DNA of 6,452 nt, from the NCBI GenBank assembly GCA_001803645.1, contig MHDW01000175.1:11407-17858 (forward strand), given 5' to 3'. Position 1 is the first letter of the stretch; each line of letters begins with the position of its first letter. Position numbers and translations under genes: made by a program. The notes below the pieces were generated by a model. It saw nothing but the letters and a program-made list of their open reading frames with translations, was not told the origin of the DNA and made no database searches. The stretch comes from Nitrospirae bacterium GWC2_42_7 (GTDB lineage: Bacteria; Nitrospirota; Thermodesulfovibrionia; Thermodesulfovibrionales; UBA6898). This document shows, piece by piece, positions 4,532-6,452 of this stretch.

Positions 4532-5881
4532 ATGCAGGAAACAGGATACCATCCCCCTCAATTCCCCCTTAGTAAGGGAGAAATTAAGGGGAGGTATTTT
4601 TCGTCTCATGTTCTGCTTCTTGTTTTTTCACTATTCATTATTCACTATTCACTATTTACTTCTGTTGTTTCTGCCGATGACCTTAAGCTTCAGGACTTGA
4701 TCGATGAAGCGCTTAAAAACAACCATGAAATAATCATGTCAGGCGCAAAGACAGCAGGGGCAGGGTTCCGGGTCCCTCAGGCTGGAAGCCTTCCTGACCC
4801 TATGCTGATGATAGGCTATCAGAACGACGGGACAAAGGATCTTTACACCTTCGGGCAGGACATGGCCATTGATTCAATGTGGATGTTTTCTGCGTCCCAG
4901 ATGTTCCCATTTCCTGGCAAGCGCGCACTAAAAAGCGATATGGCCCGTAAGGATGCGGAAAGCCTTCATGCCAGCAATGAATCTCTGAGACTGAATACAA
5001 TAGCCAGGGTCAAAGAGCTTTACTACAGCCTTTTTCTTGTTTATAAGGACATAGACCTGATAAAAGAAAAGGAACTTCTTTTTTTGAGGATAGAAGATGC
5101 TGCTATGGCGCGTTATTCATCCGGCATGGGAATGCAGCAGGAAGTGCTGATGGCTCAGGCTGAGAAGTATATGCTCCTTGAAAAACAGGAGATGCTGAAA
5201 CAAAAGACAGAAGCGTTTGAATCGATGCTTAACCTGACTTTAGGCAGAGATGTCAATTCTCCATTGGGAAGACCTGTTGCGTCTCTCCGTACAGATTACC
5301 CTTATAGCTTGGGAGATTTAGTCACTGCTGCTAATGAGCGTTCACCTGTGATTAAGGCAAAAAACAAGATGGCAGAATCCGCCCGTTTTAAAGTAGCCAT
5401 GGCTGAGAAGGAATACTATCCTGATTTTACCCTGAACGCAACTTACTATCTTAAGGCAAGGCAATTCCCCGACATGTGGAGTTTTACATCAACTATAAAT
5501 ATTCCTCTGTATTTCATGACAAAACAGCGTCCTGCTGTTCAGGAGGCAGAGGAACTGTTGTCTGAGGCTGAACATGATATCGAGGCTGTTCAATTAATGC
5601 TGGCTTCTTCGCTAAGGGACAATTATTCGATGGTCAAAACAGCAGAAAAACTTATGGATTTATACAAGAACGGTCTGATACCCAAGATCTATCAGGATTT
5701 TGATTCTGCTCTGTCAGGATATTCATCAGGGAAAACCGAGGCGATTACGGTTGTATCGAGGCTCAAAGCGCTTCTTGATTATGAGCTTTCTTACTGGACC
5801 CAGTTTGTTGAGAGGGAGAAGGCGATAGCGCGTATAGAGGCGCTTACAGGCGGAGAGATCAACAGTAAATCAGGGGAGTAA
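4532..5881 (+). CDS. TolC/CusC-like outer membrane efflux protein
   Basis: Outer membrane channel of a tripartite heavy-metal efflux pump, 449 residues from ATG 4532. The signal peptide core (about 27-48, 'SVVSA' then 'DDLKL') is followed by the two-part outer membrane efflux protein fold. Typical marks are 'LQDLIDEALKNN', 'SLPDPM' (86-91), 'QMFPFPGKRALK' (123-134) and the helical 'RYSSGMGMQQEVL' (194-206). The second half shows 'YYPDFTLNATYY' and 'NIPLYFMTKQRPAVQEAE'. The start is uncertain: ATG 4532 and ATG 4508 (or TTG 4505, overlapping the previous stop) all lack a good Shine-Dalgarno site. Each forces a leader of about 48-57 residues that runs through an inverted repeat (4547-4601) and a 7-bp tandem repeat (4627-4661). 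No in-frame ATG, GTG or TTG lies closer to the hydrophobic core. The body of the gene is intact. The family is clear; substrate specificity follows from the neighbours. Confidence 0.9.
   Translation: MQETGYHPPQFPLSKGEIKGRYFSSHVLLLVFSLFIIHYSLFTSVVSADDLKLQDLIDEALKNNHEIIMSGAKTAGAGFRVPQAGSLPDPMLMIGYQNDGTKDLYTFGQDMAIDSMWMFSASQMFPFPGKRALKSDMARKDAESLHASNESLRLNTIARVKELYYSLFLVYKDIDLIKEKELLFLRIEDAAMARYSSGMGMQQEVLMAQAEKYMLLEKQEMLKQKTEAFESMLNLTLGRDVNSPLGRPVASLRTDYPYSLGDLVTAANERSPVIKAKNKMAESARFKVAMAEKEYYPDFTLNATYYLKARQFPDMWSFTSTINIPLYFMTKQRPAVQEAEELLSEAEHDIEAVQLMLASSLRDNYSMVKTAEKLMDLYKNGLIPKIYQDFDSALSGYSSGKTEAITVVSRLKALLDYELSYWTQFVEREKAIARIEALTGGEINSKSGE
4547..4601 (+). repeat. long C-run/G-run inverted repeat followed by T5 (terminator-like element) inside the 5' end of the efflux gene
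   Basis: The left arm (4547-4571, beginning TACC and ending CCCCCTTA) pairs with the right arm (4573-4596, beginning TAAGGGAG and ending GGGGAGGTA). About 20 of 24 positions match, with one bulged base and a tiny loop at G4572. Five T follow (4597-4601), which is the layout of an intrinsic terminator. It lies 28 bases after the YtkA-like stop. It could cut expression of the downstream pump genes relative to the small protein. Similar palindromes with C-runs and G-runs are dispersed repeats in many Desulfobacterota and Nitrospirota genomes. Here it is also translated, if the efflux gene starts at 4508 or 4532. Confidence 0.7.
4627..4661 (+). repeat. five tandem copies of a 7-bp repeat (TTCACTA) in the signal-peptide codons
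   Basis: The units are TTCACTA, TTCATTA, TTCACTA, TTCACTA and TTTACTT: three exact, one with a single change, and the last degenerate. They encode the hydrophobic core of the efflux protein's signal peptide ('FSLFIIHYSLFTS'). Because 7 is not a multiple of 3, gain or loss of one or two units breaks the frame. The two other frames stop soon after, at TGA 4678-4680 and TGA 4698-4700. Confidence 0.85.
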
Positions 5882-5889
5882 GGAGATTT

Positions 5890-6452
5890 ATGAAAAAGAA
5901 AATAATTTATGCATCTATCATCCTTATAGCTGCCCTCGCAGCTTTTTTGATCTTTTCCGGGAAAGGCTTAATAAAAAGATCTTCACAAGAGAATGTTACC
6001 GAAACCCTTTCACCACAAACACAACCCGCAGCTGAACATCAGGGACATACTGAAGGACCTCAACAGCAGACTCAGCCACAGACGAATCTGGAGGAGCCAG
6101 AAAATGAAGAGGCCCCGACCATTGAGATCCCTGTGGATAAACATCAACTCATTGGACTGAAGACCGTGGAGGTCACAATACAGCCTCTTCAGAAGATTAT
6201 CAGGACGGTTGGCAGGATTGAATACGATGAGAGGCGTCAGGCAACAATCAATACGAAATTTGAGGGATGGATCGAAAAGCTCCATTTGGACTATACAGGG
6301 AAGTATGTCAAAAAAGGTGCGCCGCTTGCTGAGATATTCAGCCCTGAGCTTATCGCGACCCAACAGGAACTGCTCAATACGCTCAAGTGGGCAGCGCGGG
6401 GAAAAGAGATGAAGAGCGAAACGATCGGGAGCATGCTCTCACGTGATGCTGA
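5890..6452 (+). CDS. cusB: CusB-like efflux RND periplasmic adaptor (membrane fusion protein), N-terminal part; 3' end outside window
   Basis: First 187 residues of the periplasmic adaptor that joins an inner-membrane RND metal pump to the TolC-like channel. The frame is open to the end of the window. Residues 1-4 are Met plus three Lys, and 5-22 form a hydrophobic anchor or signal segment without a lipobox Cys. A disordered linker (about 31-76) is rich in Gln, Pro and Glu and contains 'EHQGHTEG'. The conserved CusB barrel and lipoyl-like region starts at about 78: 'VGRIEYDERR' (107-116), 'GWIEKL' (126-131) and 'VKKGAPLAEIFSPEL' (140-154), which is the family's signature. The start ATG 5890 has AAGGAG, overlapping the previous stop codon, 4 bases upstream, so it is in the same operon. 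A CusA-like pump gene is expected after it. The Met ligands of E. coli CusB's N-terminus are not seen here; His residues may do that job (inference). Confidence 0.93.
   Translation, partial: MKKKIIYASIILIAALAAFLIFSGKGLIKRSSQENVTETLSPQTQPAAEHQGHTEGPQQQTQPQTNLEEPENEEAPTIEIPVDKHQLIGLKTVEVTIQPLQKIIRTVGRIEYDERRQATINTKFEGWIEKLHLDYTGKYVKKGAPLAEIFSPELIATQQELLNTLKWAARGKEMKSETIGSMLSRDA

Noticed and set aside
6010..6412. Minus-strand (6010-6363) and plus-strand (6209-6412) open frames near the right end
   Set aside because: Both overlap the CusB-like adaptor, whose frame shows conserved family motifs and a good ribosome site; it is simply cut by the window edge.

Overview
This is a stretch of bacterial chromosome from what looks like an anaerobic or microaerobic respiring Gram-negative bacterium. 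Three gene groups support this: a membrane-bound [NiFe] hydrogenase operon, a very haem-rich c-type cytochrome, and a CusCBA-type tripartite metal efflux operon with an outer-membrane component. The style of the genes (moderate GC, multihaem cytochromes, a C-run/G-run inverted repeat of the 'CCCCCTT..AAGGGGG' type near genes) recalls Nitrospirota (Thermodesulfovibrio-like) or Desulfobacterota. That assignment is inference; no taxonomic marker gene is present.

Left block, + strand, 1-1666: the 3' end of a group 1-type [NiFe] hydrogenase large subunit, ending in the DPCxxCxxH nickel-binding motif plus a 15-residue cleavable tail. It is followed by its membrane cytochrome b (HyaC/HydC type) and, with a 4-base GTGA overlap, the nickel-dependent endopeptidase (HyaD type) that removes the tail. 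The three form one operon: H2 is oxidised in the periplasm, electrons go through the b haems to quinone, and the last gene matures the first.

Middle block, - strand, 3947-1743: one 734-residue protein that fuses a four-helix, di-haem b domain (formate dehydrogenase gamma/b561-like), a fifth helix, and a periplasmic C-terminal domain with 18 CXXCH motifs, mostly in tandem tri-haem modules of 76-78 residues. It probably exchanges electrons between the quinone pool and the periplasm. It converges on the hydrogenase operon across a 76-base region of inverted repeats.

Intergenic 3948-4128 is very AT-rich and divergent. It holds a candidate promoter for the cytochrome and a 12-bp perfect palindrome in front of the right block.

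Right block, + strand, 4129 to the window end: a small secreted YtkA/FixH-like protein with a methionine-rich motif, a TolC/CusC-like outer membrane factor, and the N-terminal part of a CusB-like periplasmic adaptor cut by the window edge. An RND pump (CusA-like) would be expected just beyond. The operon probably exports copper, silver or another soft metal. The 5' end of the outer membrane factor gene is odd. It carries a long terminator-like inverted repeat and five tandem copies of a 7-bp unit that encode the core of its signal peptide. A change of copy number would shift the frame, so this is a candidate phase-variable or recently rebuilt start. No RNA genes, CRISPR arrays, transposases or integrases were seen.
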